From NCBI GenBank assembly GCA_043228905.1, contig JBHGNT010000007.1:682001-746000 (forward strand): DNA of 64,000 nt, read 5' to 3'. Below, in pieces: positions 29,966 to 40,545 of the stretch; within the stretch, counting starts at the first letter, position 1, and each line of letters starts with the position of its first letter. Origin of the DNA: Azolla caroliniana. Its lineage: Eukaryota; Polypodiophyta. The notes under the pieces were generated by a model. The model had not been told where the DNA came from. It made no database searches and saw nothing but the letters and a program-made list of their open reading frames with translations. A program made the translations under genes and the position numbers.

Positions 29966-29980
29966 TTGAACCGATTTGGT
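29966..29980 (+). promoter_or_regulatory. Gyp-S primer-binding site for self-priming
   Basis: TTGAACCGATTTGGT begins two bases after the LTR end, where a tRNA primer site would be. It does not begin with TGG and matches no tRNA end I recognise, but pairs perfectly with 29687-29701 near the predicted RNA 5' end. Confidence 0.75.
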
Positions 29981-30051
29981 CTACTAGTCTCCCTCTTCCT
30001 TCTGTCTCCCTCCTTTCCTACTAGTCTCTTATTTCCCTTTTCCTTCATCCC

Positions 30052-31221
30052 ATGGCCACCGTTAGCGCTGAAGAGTATCAATCCGTTTTCTCGGAATTTC
30101 AATGCTTGAAAGAGAAGTTTCATGCTTTGGAACAAGAAAATCAACGCTTGTTGGGGGATCTTCAGCAAATTTCCTTAGAAAAGCAGCAAACGCAACAACA
30201 GCATGGGGAACTTGCGTTACGCGTGCAACAACTCGAAGCAACCATCGTAGCAATGCAACAACAAGGGCATGGAGCACAAGGGATTCATAAAGAACCTAAG
30301 ATTGGCCTTCCCACGAAGTTCGATGGAACGCGATCGCAGTTTAGAGGGTTCCTTAACCAGGTACGGTTAGTTATTCAAATGCATCCGTCCCGATATCCCA
30401 CCGATGCATCACGAGTGGGTTTAGTAGGCACGTTGTTAAATGGCTCAGCATTAGCATGGTTCGCTCCGCTACTGGAAAAGGAATCTCCAGTACTAAATAA
30501 TTTTGAAGAATTCATAAGTGAGTTTAAAGCATGTTTTGGAGATACTGACAGCATAAGGACTGCAATCAACAAAATCCGGCGATTACGCCAAGGTGACCGT
30601 CCAGCCTCCGCATATGCTGCAGATTTCCGCCTACTCGCCGCCGATATCCCCTGGGATGATCAAGCATTGATGGAGCAGTTCCGCTATGGTCTACGCAACG
30701 ATGTCAAGGATTTACTCTTGACTTTCCCTGAAGAGCCAAAATCATTAACAGAAGCAATCAGTCGAGCGGTCAGATGTGACAACCGCCTCTTCGAGCGACG
30801 TTCGGAACGACAATTTCAGATGCCGAGGGCAAGATCCGAGCCTACCTATGCCTCAGTGGTAGCGAAACCTTTTCAAAGGGAGTCACATAATGCGCCTCCA
30901 GTAAGTACTCCAACTCCAATGGAAATTGACACTACACGTCGTCGTGGGCCGCTATCGGAGGAGGAAAAGCAACGACGCCGAACAAACCGATTATGCCTTT
31001 ATTGCGGTGGACCAGGGCATATCGCGATAAACTGTCCCCATAGACCAAGAAGGCAGGTAAACCAAGTCATTGTTAGTTCTGACTATACTAAACCCGAGTC
31101 TATTTCAGTAGGAATCTCTGATAATCCTCATAGTCATAATAGTCCTAATAGTACTAATAGTCTGAATCTCGCAAACAAATTTGATGTCCTTAGCCAATTA
31201 GAAGAAGAGTTAAACGACTAA
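30052..31221 (+). CDS. Gyp-S gag
   Basis: 389 codons, first ATG in the leader (MATVSAEEYQSVF), no interruption. Residues about 10-80 form a Gln-rich coiled coil. Residues 85-260 match the retrotransposon gag fold, with wording close to Sushi-type gag (KFDGTRSQFRGFLNQVRL, SALAWFAPLLEKE, RLRQGDRPASAYAADFRLL). Residues 321-334 are a CCHC zinc knuckle CLYCGGPGHIAINC. The protein would form the particle and bind element RNA. It ends GAG TTA AAC GAC TAA, with pol open in the -1 frame across this end. Confidence 0.92.
   Translation: MATVSAEEYQSVFSEFQCLKEKFHALEQENQRLLGDLQQISLEKQQTQQQHGELALRVQQLEATIVAMQQQGHGAQGIHKEPKIGLPTKFDGTRSQFRGFLNQVRLVIQMHPSRYPTDASRVGLVGTLLNGSALAWFAPLLEKESPVLNNFEEFISEFKACFGDTDSIRTAINKIRRLRQGDRPASAYAADFRLLAADIPWDDQALMEQFRYGLRNDVKDLLLTFPEEPKSLTEAISRAVRCDNRLFERRSERQFQMPRARSEPTYASVVAKPFQRESHNAPPVSTPTPMEIDTTRRRGPLSEEEKQRRRTNRLCLYCGGPGHIAINCPHRPRRQVNQVIVSSDYTKPESISVGISDNPHSHNSPNSTNSLNLANKFDVLSQLEEELND
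31209..31215 (+). promoter_or_regulatory. Candidate -1 ribosomal frameshift site between gag and pol
   Basis: G TTA AAC in the gag frame fits the X XXY YYZ slippery pattern (GUUAAAC is a known viral variant) and sits two codons before the gag stop (31219-31221). A -1 slip here enters the pol frame, which is open from 31194. Whether a downstream RNA structure supports it was not computed. Confidence 0.55.
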
Positions 31222-34200
31222 GTCCAGCCAAAATAGGAGCCGTTTGGTTGGACAGCCCTAGATCTGTGCAGCCCATTAGTGGTTCCATTCCCTCTAAGCA
31301 AGTTAGTGATGTGTTCGTAGCCCAAGTAGCAGTTAGTACTAAAAGTACCCCTCCAGTACATACCTTAGCCCTTCTAGATTCCGGAGCTAATTCTTGCTTC
31401 ATGGATAGGAATTTTGCCCGAGCTCATCAGATATCTCTCAGAAAGCTCCCATGTCCAGCCTCAGTAGTAGTCATTGATGGTCGTCCCATTGCTTCTGGTA
31501 ATATCATAGAAGAGTCGGAACCCGTTAATATTGTCCTAGATAACTTAACATGTGTAGTATCATTTAATATTATTAGTATTCCAGAACATCCCATAGTTTT
31601 AGGATTACCATGGTTCGAGTTACATGACCCAGACATAGATTGGAGGACAAGGGAAATCCGGTTGCGACAAACCCAAGGATCTACCCAGAAGGTTGCAACC
31701 ATTTCGCTACGTCAGTTGCGTGAGGAAGGGCGCAAGGAGGAAATGTTTCTCTTTGCAATATCAGTACAACCCTCCAGCACCACCAAAGAGGAGTCCACCG
31801 TTCAACTTCCCGAGAAGTATCGTCAGTATGCTGATGTGTTCGATAAAGTACAAGCCAACACACTTCCTCATCATCGGCCGTACGACTGCGCCATCGACTT
31901 ACAACCGGGAAAAGAGCCGCCATGGGGGCCGATCTACAATTTGTCACCAACCGAGCTAGAAGTCCTTCGAGCCTATATAGAGGAGAATTTGGAGAACGGT
32001 TTCATTCGGCATTCGAAATCTCCAGCCGGCGCACCCATTTTCTTCGTCAAGAAAAAAGATGGCTCGCTTCGACTCGTTGTAGATTACCGTGGCTTGAATA
32101 AGGTCACAGTAAGAAATAGGTATGCTCTTCCCCTTATCTCAAGTCTTTTAGAACGGATCAACGGTGCCAGGTTCTTCACGAAGATAGACTTACGAGGAGC
32201 CTATAACCTCGTACGGATCCGACCAGGAGATGAATGGAAGACCGCGTTTCGCACCAGATATGGGCACTTCGAGTATACGGTCATGCCGTTCGGACTCACT
32301 AATGCGCCGGCAGTCTTCCAGCACATGGCGAATGATATATTTCGAGATCTCTTGGATGATTTTTTGATCATCTATTTGGATGATCTACTGGTTTATTCAA
32401 AGACCCAAGAAGAACATGATTCTCATGTACTATTAATACTAAAACGACTTCGAGAACATGGTCTGTATGCAAAGTTAGAGAAATGTAGTTTCGGGTGCAA
32501 CCAAGTGGAGTTTCTCGGCTATGTCATCTCCTCAGAAGGCATATCTATGGACCCAGCCAAGGTCAAAACGGTGATAGAATGGCACACTCCGCGTTCGGTG
32601 CGGGATGTGCAATGCTTCCTAGGCTTTGCAAATTTCTACCGGAAGTTCATACAAAATTACTCAAAAATTGTGCTGCCTCTCACACAGCTCACCAGGAAGG
32701 GACAATCATTCATTTGGTCTAAAGAGACGGACATGGCTTTCGAGAGTCTTAAGAAGGCGTTTACATCAGCTCCAATTTTAGGTCATGTGGATCCGGAAAA
32801 ACCATTCATTATCGAAGCTGATGCATCGGATTTCGCATTGGGGAGCATTCTGTCACAACAGGGTAACGACGAGAAGCTACATCCTGTGGCTTTCCACTCC
32901 CGTAAGTTTGACGCCGCCGAAATCAACTACGAAATTCATGATAAAGAGCTATTAGCAATAGTTGATTCTTTTATGCAATGGAGGCATTTCCTGGAGGGAT
33001 CTCCTCATCAGGTCACTGTATTCAGTGACCACAAGAACCTTGCCTACTTTCAAGATGCTCGTGTACTGAATCGACGTCAAGCTCGGTGGGCCCACTTCCT
33101 CACACGCTTCGACTTCAAAATTACATATCGTCCGGGGAAGCACCAAGGGAAGGCAGATGCATTATCACGGCGTTCGTATCTAACACCACGTCCCGGTGAG
33201 CCAGCTTTCGATAACCAGAAGCAAGTAATCTTGGGTCCAGCACGACTGCAAGCAGCACAGGTCTTTGACATGCCCGTGGATTCCGACATTACCAATACTA
33301 TACATGAGGACTTGAAGACTGACGCTTTCGCCCAAGCTATACTAGCACAAATTGACCCCTCTCGAGCGTCATGTTCACAATCACAATCACCAGGTACGGA
33401 TTATCGGCAATTCAAATACTGTGATGGATTACTCTTCTTTAAAGAACTTTTGTATGTTCCTAATGGTTCTTGCCGCCTTCGAGTAGTACAAAACTGCCAT
33501 GACACATATACAGCAGGACATTTTGGTAGTACTAAAACATTAGATTTAGTACAACGATCATTCTGGTGGCCCCGTATGCGACAATTTGTCGAAGATTTTG
33601 TTCGGACTTGCGATACATGCTGCAGAGCGAAAATGCCAAGACATCATCCATATGGTTTATTAGAACCATTACCAATTCCGAGCAAGCCATGGCAATCCAT
33701 TGCTCTTGACTTCATTACAGATCTTCCAGTCTCTAAGGGATTCAGTGCGATTCTCACAGTGGTGGATCGATATACGAAGATGGCTCATTTCTTACCATGT
33801 ACTAAAGAAATATCTAGTGAAGACACCGCCGAAATTGTCATGCGGGAAGTATGTCGGCATCATGGACTCCCTGATAATATCATCAGCGATCGTGGACCCC
33901 AGTTTGTGTCAAAATTCTGGAAGCACCTTTTTAAAATGCTGAAGGTCACTTGTAACCTCTCCTCCGGCTACCACCCACAAACCGACGGTCAAGCCGAACG
34001 AACAAATCAAACACTGGAGCAGTATCTGCGGTGCTTTCTCAACTATCATCAGAATGACTGGGCAGATATTCTTTAGTTCGCCGAATTTGCCTATAATAAC
34101 GCTATCCACGCATCGACTAAAGTCACGCCATTCTACGCTTATACGGGATATCATCCCCGGTGGTGTGTCCTTGAAACCCCAGAAGTGTCCACAAATCCTT

Positions 34201-34785
34201 GCGCGAAGGATCGTTTGGAGCGGTTACGCAAGATACAAGCGGATTTATCTATTCAACTCCAGCAAGCTCAACAATCACACAAGGACTACGCAGATCGTCA
34301 TCGACTTCCATCCAGTTTTAACATTGGAGATCGGGTGTGGCTGCTACGACGACACATCAAGACTACTCGCCCATGTGAGAAGTTGGATTATCGGCGATTA
34401 GGTCCTTTCCGTATTATCGAGAAGATTAATGATGTCGCTTTTCGTCTCGAGCTACCTCCGCAACTTCGGATACACCCGGTGTTTCATAGTTCTCTCCTCG
34501 AACCCTATCACGAGAGCACTATCCCAGGACGTACTATACAACCTCCACCTCCTATCGAGCTCGAAGATGGACCTGAGTATGAGGTCGCTGCCATCCTCGA
34601 TTCCAAGATTGTTCGCAACAAGCTCTACTATCTAGTCGATTGGCTAGGATATAGTCCCAGCGAGCGTACTTGGGAACCGATCGAGAATGTGACCAATGCT
34701 CGTGCTCTTCTAGAAGACTTCCATCGACGATATCCCGAGAAACCGGGTCCTCAATCCAAAACGACTCGTGAAACTCGTCGTTTTA

Positions 34786-34797
34786 AAGGGGGGATAG
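34786..34797 (+). promoter_or_regulatory. Gyp-S polypurine tract
   Basis: AAAGGGGGGATAG immediately before the 3' LTR. Primes plus-strand DNA synthesis. Confidence 0.85.
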
Positions 34798-35087
34798 TGT
34801 CATAACTAGACTCGAACCCATAACCTTTTGTTACACGGGTCGAGACTTTACCATTAGGGTATGAATTGTAATTTGAAGGATATTATTTTCATTTAGGTTT
34901 TATTGGGAAATTGATGTATATTCCAGATTTCTCTGGAACATTCTAGAAACTTCAGGAGTATTCCTGAAGACACTATAAAAGGAGGCGCAAGGCATTAGTT
35001 CGAACCAAATCGGTTCAACGCCAGTCTTAAGCCTTCTAACTACTGTTGTATATCTTCCGTCATATAATACATATATCTTTCGCATCA

Positions 35088-35131
<44 letters not shown>

Positions 35132-35260
35132 ATTCCTTCTCTCAAAGTTCGACACCTCTCATAGTACTAATCCTTTTCTGTCTTAGTACTATTCCCCAAC
35201 AATAGTACTAATCCTTCTTTTAGTACTAATTCCTTCTCTGCCTTAATAGAGTTCCTGACA
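34798..35260 (+). repeat. Gyp-S 3' LTR
   Basis: 463 bp, identical to 29481-29963 apart from a CT tract shorter by about 20 bases (35092-35127). Followed by the TSD TCTAT. Confidence 0.95.
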
Positions 35261-35553
35261 TCTATAAAAGAAGGAAGGGGGAGGAGAAAAAGTTTTTTTT
35301 TTTTTTTGTTATGAAATTAAGAAGAAAAAATTGGTTATCAAATTGATCGTGTAACTTGTTTCTTAAATCCAAAGATAAAAGTTCAATCAATCTCTCTCAA
35401 TTGTTTAATCTCAACTTCTCTCTTTCCCAATCTATCTTAAGTACTTTCTCGCCAAAGCTTGCGCCAAAGCTTGTATCGACTTTGAATCCTTCCGGTCTAG
35501 AACCCCGACGGTTCCGCCTCACGATCCGCGTGTAGTGACGGATCTTCACGACA
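35261..35553. other. Right part of the unclassified element: TATA continuation and pyrimidine-rich leader
   Basis: With 29476-29480 this completes TCTATAAAAG. A run of about 15 T (35292-35307), CT-rich stretches (35390-35440) and a duplicated CCAAAGCTTG (35453-35475) follow, before the inverted end ATCTTCACGACA. No coding sequence found. Confidence 0.6.
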
Positions 35554-35806
35554 ACTTGACACAACTAGGAAGAGAGCCTTACTCCTTCAATTTAAAGACT
35601 TAGACTCTAGAATCACTTTCTTTAAGAAGAGACCAATCCTTCGAGGAATGGGTGGGGACCCCATCTATCTCGATGAAGACCTCACTAAGATGCAAATTGA
35701 GCATCATAAGAGTTGTATGCCACGAGTTATGCAAGCTCGTAAAGAAGGCCATCGCGCCTTTTACCGAGACGGGCGAGTGATCATAAATGATCGCACTACT
35801 AATTGA
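35554..35806 (+). pseudogene. LINE ORF1, C-terminal domain
   Basis: Continues the frame broken at 28444: RKRALLLQFKDLDSRITFF, KKRPILRGMGG, PIYLDEDLTKMQIEHHKSCM, ARKEGHRAFYRDGRVIIND. This is the C-terminal nucleic-acid-binding domain pattern of L1-type ORF1 proteins (RNA recognition end, then a short basic domain). It stops at TGA 35804-35806, in the same frame as ORF2 that follows. Confidence 0.72.
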
Positions 35807-35842
35807 CGGCGTGTGGCCCATGTGACAGAAAATGCACTTAGG

Positions 35843-38800
35843 ATGACCTTATGGAATTGTAACGACGCACTTTGGGCACACCCCGGCCACCTAGAGGAGA
35901 TACTAAAGGTATTTGATATACTTTTCTTGGTAGAAACACATCAGAGCCCAAATAGAGGACTCCCACGGGTCAAAGGATTCCGTTGGGAGTCCGCTTTTAG
36001 ACAAACCTCACGTCGACACACTACTAGGGGATTTGGAGGTGTCGCGATACTGTTTCGTAGAGAGCTACATAATAGGATAGAAATAATGAAGATAGACCCA
36101 GAAGCTCGTTTTATGTGGGTGAAAGTCTCCACAAGCAAAGACCAGGCAGTATTTTTCGCCATTTGTTACTTTCCCCCAAAAGGATCCTGTTATAATATTG
36201 GTGGCTTGGCGAGATTAGTCGATGAAGGAATGCCACATGGGCCTTCTCCATACGAACCCCTATTGGATGACATAATCCGATATTCTTCCCAAGGAGAAGT
36301 ATTTCTTGTAGGAGACTTCAATGCGAGAACACAATCTTGACAATGCACAGTATTTTAGATGAATAGAAATGTAGAAATGGTAAATGTCGATCCTTTAGAC
36401 ATAGGCACCACACGTAGATCAAAGGATCAAGGTGCGGACGCCACGAGCTTTGGCCATCATCTGCTCGAACTTGGCAGTCGGCACCAGATGGTCATATATA
36501 ATGGTTTAGCTAAGTGGTCGGGCTCGGAAGAGCTCACATCTTTCCCACATGGAGGAGGGGAAAGCACAGTTGATTATCTAATAGGACGCCCTGAAGCTAC
36601 CCACATGATAAACTCCTTCCGAGTGGCCCCATGCCCTATTGGCGCAGACCATAGTTTCTTATACTTCGAGCTAAAATGTGATATCTCTAAGGTCACCAAG
36701 TCTAGTCAACCATACCATCACACCACAATACATTTCACACATGAGCTCTCTGACATATACTCTCAACATGTTCAGGCCCATCTCCCCTCCCTTGATCCCT
36801 CCCTATCGTTAGAAAGCCTTAGTACGAAACACACACACATCCTTCACTCCGCAATAGCTAGCAGTTTCCCATATACAAAACACTCAAATCAAGGTAGATC
36901 AGGATCAATGCCACAAAATAAATGGTATGATGAGGATTGTAGGGACTTACATAGACAACTTACAGTATCACAACTCAATGGTAGTATTACCTCCATACAA
37001 GCTCGCAAAGAAATGCGCAAGATGACACTTCGTAAGAGACGAGTGTGGGAGGCATCCCAATATTGGGAACTCTACCATATGCTCATGAGTAGTGATTGCG
37101 TCACGGCATGGAAGAGACTACGGGAGCCAAGACCACAAACACCCATCGAAGATCCCGAAACTTGGCACACATATACAGAGAGACTTTACCAAATCCCAAA
37201 CCAACCACCCATTCCAATGCCTTCCACACCCCGGCCTACCACGGGGACACTTTTCACGACCTCTAGGGTCGTGAAGGTCATAAAGAAATTACAACATAGG
37301 AAGTCCATGGACCACACAGGATTGCGAGCAGAACACATTATATATGCGAGAGAGTGCCTAGCTCCCTTACTAACTCTAATCTTCAATCGTGCCCTTGCGG
37401 AGGGTTTTCCACCACAGTGGACTATGAATACAGTGGTCCCCATACATAAAGGGGGGGACCCCATGGACCCAAATACATATAGGACCATTATGATAGGCCA
37501 TACCCTTGCTAAGTTATATGGTGCAGTAATGGAAGCAGAGCTTAGCGACTATATGGAGACCCTAAACCTTCGTGCACCTGAACAAGCTGGCTTTAGATGA
37601 GCCTTCTCCACTATTGATCATATCTTCACACGTAGATGCGTAATTGACCAAACTAAGGCTAGCAAGAAGAAATTATATTGTTGTTTTGTGGACTTCCGCA
37701 AAGCCTTTGACACAGTCCCTAGAGAGCGGTTGTTTGATAGACTTAAAAGCTTGAGGATACTAGATGATATGGTATGGGCCATCTACGCACTATATGAACA
37801 AGTGTCCGGGTGTGTCCGATGCCCAGGTGGCCTATCCAATCGTTTCACTTGCACTATTGGTGTAAAACAAGGTTGCCCCCTATCACCGACGCTTTTTGGG
37901 ATCTACATTGATGAGATCACAGATTTTATTGCTCGTGAGGGAGGCACCGGAGTGGTCCGTGGGGATACGCAGGTTCGTATCTTGCTCTATGCGGATGACA
38001 TAATTTTGCTCTCTGAATCCGAACACGACCTACAAAGGCACCTTAATGCATTAGATGACTTTTGTGTACAACGAGGATTGGTAGTGAATCTAGGGAAAGC
38101 GAAAGTCCTTATCTTCCACACATTGGCCCAAGTTAGAGCTAAGTGTCACCTAACTATCTCCCATAGCCCAGTCGAGGTGGTTGGATCATACGTCTATCTT
38201 GGAGTCACTTTTAGTGCCCGCTTAGGTAAATTTTCGATGACAGAGGCGACGAAGGATAGTCTCACGAGAGGACATGCATCCCTCTCAATCCTAGAGAGAC
38301 AATGCCACCAAGCACACTTTCAAGAGCCACGGACTAAAGGGTGGCTCTTTGACTCATTAGTGACCCCCTCCCTCATGTATGCATCAGTGGTTTGGGCTCT
38401 AGGATTACCATCTTTCATGTGGACGCAATTAGAGAGACCATTGGTGATGATGCTATCACGCCAACTCCGAAGCAAATCGACTGTACCACATGACATTATT
38501 AGGGCTGAGTTCACGTTACCCCCAATGTTAGTAGAGGCACTTTTTCAACTTGTAGTCTTCATTCACAGGATACATAGCCAACCACATGATAGAATATCTT
38601 ATCAAGCCTTTAAGGCCTCTCGATCATTGTATGAGTCCGACTATACTAGCTCATGGTATGGCATGATGGTGAGTTGGCTTCTTGCGAATGGTCTAGACAT
38701 TAATAACCTACCTCCCCTTAGGTACAACCACACGAGTGATAACACTTTAATCTCTCATGAGGACCGCAATAAAGTAATATGCCAAGAAATATGGCAAATT

Positions 38801-39556
38801 TACACTCGGTGTAAATGGATCACCCCACTAGAGCCACTCCCATCTAAAATGTTGTACTATAAGAAACACTTCATGCACTTCTCTGAGTTAGGTTTTATCA
38901 CGCGGCCAAAATATCTAGATGTATTCTTACCACATGCACTAAGGGTTGCCATTGGACAACGTAGAATATCATCTCACCAACTTGAGATTGAGAATGGTCG
39001 TACTAGTGGAGTCCCTAGGCAGGAAAGGATATGTAGGTTATGTCACATAGAGATAGAGGATGAGTACCACTTTACATGCAAGTGTCCAACCTATGCCGAG
39101 ATAAGGGCAAAAGACCAAGGCATACTTGGTTCGTCTCCCACCCTTCCCAAACTATTAGATATTCTAGATATAAAGAAATTAGGCAAATACATTCTAGAGC
39201 TAAAACAACACAGAGAGAATAAGTTACAAAATGTTGACAATAATGTTGCTAATGATCACGAACATGTAACAAATGAAGTTTTTCAGGAACAGGGGGAGAC
39301 AACGAATGCCGACACACTTGCACCACTCGGCCTTTCCATTGATGAGGCAGAAAACCAGAGAAGAACTAGACGTCCTTGGGTGCCGGGTTTCAAAGCAACT
39401 CAACGTGATGTGGAAGCAATATTGAAAATAAGGGAATGTAAGCTACACCGCCTAGAAGCCATGGCTAGGGCACTCTCTACATTGGAACCACGGGTCACAC
39501 CCACATCAAGACCCTTTGACCCCCCACTTCTTTTCGAGAGGCTTGGGTGGAAATAA
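35843..39556 (+). pseudogene. LINE ORF2: endonuclease and reverse transcriptase, three stops
   Basis: The ATG at 35843 begins MTLWNCNDALW, the start of an apurinic-type endonuclease: FLVETHQ, GGVAILFRREL, FAICYFPP, GDFNART, then VDYLIGRP and GADHSFLYFEL. RT from about 37260: KSMDHTGLRAEH, VDFRKAFDTVPRERL, GVKQGCPLSPTLF and the catalytic YADD (37988-37999). Near 39030-39075 a CCHC-type zinc motif (CRLCHIEIEDEYHFTCKC) follows. The only breaks in one frame are TGA 36338, TAG 36356 and TGA 37598. The protein would nick target DNA and copy LINE RNA onto it. Confidence 0.88.
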
Positions 39557-39756
39557 AATTAGGCTTAGTGTATAGTCACTTTCGAGTATACTACGTATTG
39601 TACACTACTAGAACTCTTTTAGTTTAAGTTCTATTTTTTACTTAATTTTATTTTAGTTATGATGACTGGATAAATACACTTTTGTTGTAAACCAATTGTC
39701 TCATGGGCCAAATTTGGCCTTAGAAGACGTTAATATATCTTTCTTTCTTTCTCTAT
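39557..39756 (+). other. LINE 3' untranslated region and tail
   Basis: AT-rich 200 bp with no frame, ending in ATATCTTTCTTTCTTTCTC (about 39737-39753). There is no long poly(A). The end against D1 sequence (CCGTTCCGGGCC from about 39777) is approximate. Confidence 0.5.
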
Positions 39757-39881
39757 CTGTGTCCTCTTGTATATGCCCGTTCCGGGCCTCGCATCCTCAT
39801 CTTTGTACGTGCTCGCTCCGAACCATTTTGCGTTGAGCTCTCTTCTGGCGGTAGTGCGTAGTCATACGCCGCCCTCTCTTC

Positions 39882-40529
39882 TCAGCCACTCGCGGGCCGT
39901 GTTGGGGCCGACCGCCTCGCATCATGTTGCCGGCACACCCATTTCACCTCGGACCACTCCTCGGTGAGACCATGTGCTCCATAATCATCTTGAAGCTCAA
40001 ATAAGATGTCCATCCTCTCCTCATGATGGACCATCTTAAAAAATAGGAGGACTTTGTCCGCCCCCACCGATCTCCGTTCCCATTCCGAGAGTTGAGAGAA
40101 ACGACGCTCGAACTCTCGGAATGTCTCCATCGCGCTCTGATGACGCCTCGCCGATGCCACCCACCGATCGAACTCATGTCGACCTCTTCCTTCCGGGTCC
40201 GCGTACCCGTACGCCTCCAATAGAGCTCCCTCAAAGGATTCCCACGATTCGTGAGCTTCTCGGAGCTCCTTGACCTCCTCGTACCTTGATACGGCCGCCA
40301 CTCGACAAAAAAAATCTAGCCTTGTTGCTTCGTCCACACCCCGCTCTGTCATCTCGACATTGTAAGCTCTCAAAAAATTTGGGACCTCATTCCCATTGAA
40401 CCGGCTGACTCGATCGACCACCCTTTCGACAACTTGTTGAGCCGCATCTTGCTTCGCCATCTTCCGTCTGGCTTCCATCACGATCTTTGCCATCATATCC
40501 TCGAAGTCGAAGTCTTCTTCCATCTCCAT
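39882..40529 (-). pseudogene. D1 gag
   Basis: 216 codons from ATG 40529 (MEMEEDFDFEDMMAKIV), 33 bases after the primer site. Residues 50-190 read a Ty3/gypsy retrotransposon gag domain (FLRAYNVEMTERGVDEATRL, SWESFEGALLEAYG, ETFREFERRFSQLS, ADKVLLFFKMV). A TGA at 39882-39884 ends the frame. Beyond it the same frame reads EERAA.DYALPPEES, also found at the start of the D2 protein (63766 down), so the stop is probably secondary. No zinc knuckle is visible. Confidence 0.7.
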
Positions 40530-40545
40530 GCTCCCTTGCCTCCCT

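Larger units (their letters stand above)
31194..34805 (+). pseudogene. Gyp-S pol: protease, RT, RNase H, integrase, chromodomain; one TAG stop
   Basis: Open in the -1 frame from 31194, overlapping gag by 28 bases, with no ATG at the overlap. Protease DSGANSCF (31377 on), RT with YLDD (32373-32384), RNase H (EADASDFALG, DKELLAIV), integrase zinc HHCC (GHFGS..CDTCCRAK) and core LDFITDLP / ISDRGPQF / GQAERTNQTLE, then a chromodomain (VAAILDSKIVRNKLYYLVDW, WEPIENV) near 34580-34690. The TAG at 34074-34076 lies just after the integrase core (IL-stop-FAEFAYN) and looks like a former CAG. The final stop is formed by LTR bases (TGTCATAA). Confidence 0.9.
29481..35260 (+). mobile_element. Gyp-S: young Sushi/Tf1-like chromovirus (Ty3/gypsy)
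   Basis: 5780-bp element with a perfect TSD TCTAT (29476-29480, 35261-35265). The LTRs are identical to my reading except for the length of a CT tract (483 and 463 bp). Gag and pol are in separate overlapping frames, pol ends in a chromodomain, and the primer site matches its own RNA start instead of a tRNA. Only one stop codon (34074) breaks pol. It inserted into the TATA box of the surrounding element. It is more AT-rich in coding than the copia neighbours. Gag and pol resemble fungal and fish Tf1/Sushi elements in motif order and wording. Confidence 0.92.
28445..35553. mobile_element. Unclassified 1.3-kb element with 12-bp inverted ends, containing Gyp-S
   Basis: The insertion in LINE ORF1 begins TGTCGTGAAGAT (28445-28456) and ends ATCTTCACGACA (35542-35553), perfect inverted 12-mers. 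Without Gyp-S and one TSD it is about 1.3 kb. The flanks share CGA (28442-28444, 35549-35551), so either a 3-bp target duplication or microhomology. Its first 17 bases match the start of the D-family LTR (TGTCGTGAAGATTTTCG), and it contains TATAAAAG followed by a pyrimidine-rich leader, so a solo LTR of a D relative is my preferred reading. A non-autonomous DNA transposon is the alternative. Confidence 0.5.
27948..39756 (+). mobile_element. 5'-truncated LINE (non-LTR retrotransposon), split by another element
   Basis: Plus-strand LINE. Coding starts at once with ORF1 (coiled coil), which is typical 5' truncation. ORF1 is split at 28444/35554 by the element at 28445-35553. ORF2 (35843-39556) carries endonuclease, reverse transcriptase and a C-terminal zinc motif. 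The 3' untranslated region ends in a TTTC-rich tail near 39750. The right side joins D1 coding sequence rather than the rest of the CopB-4 LTR, so flanking DNA was deleted. Confidence 0.85.
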
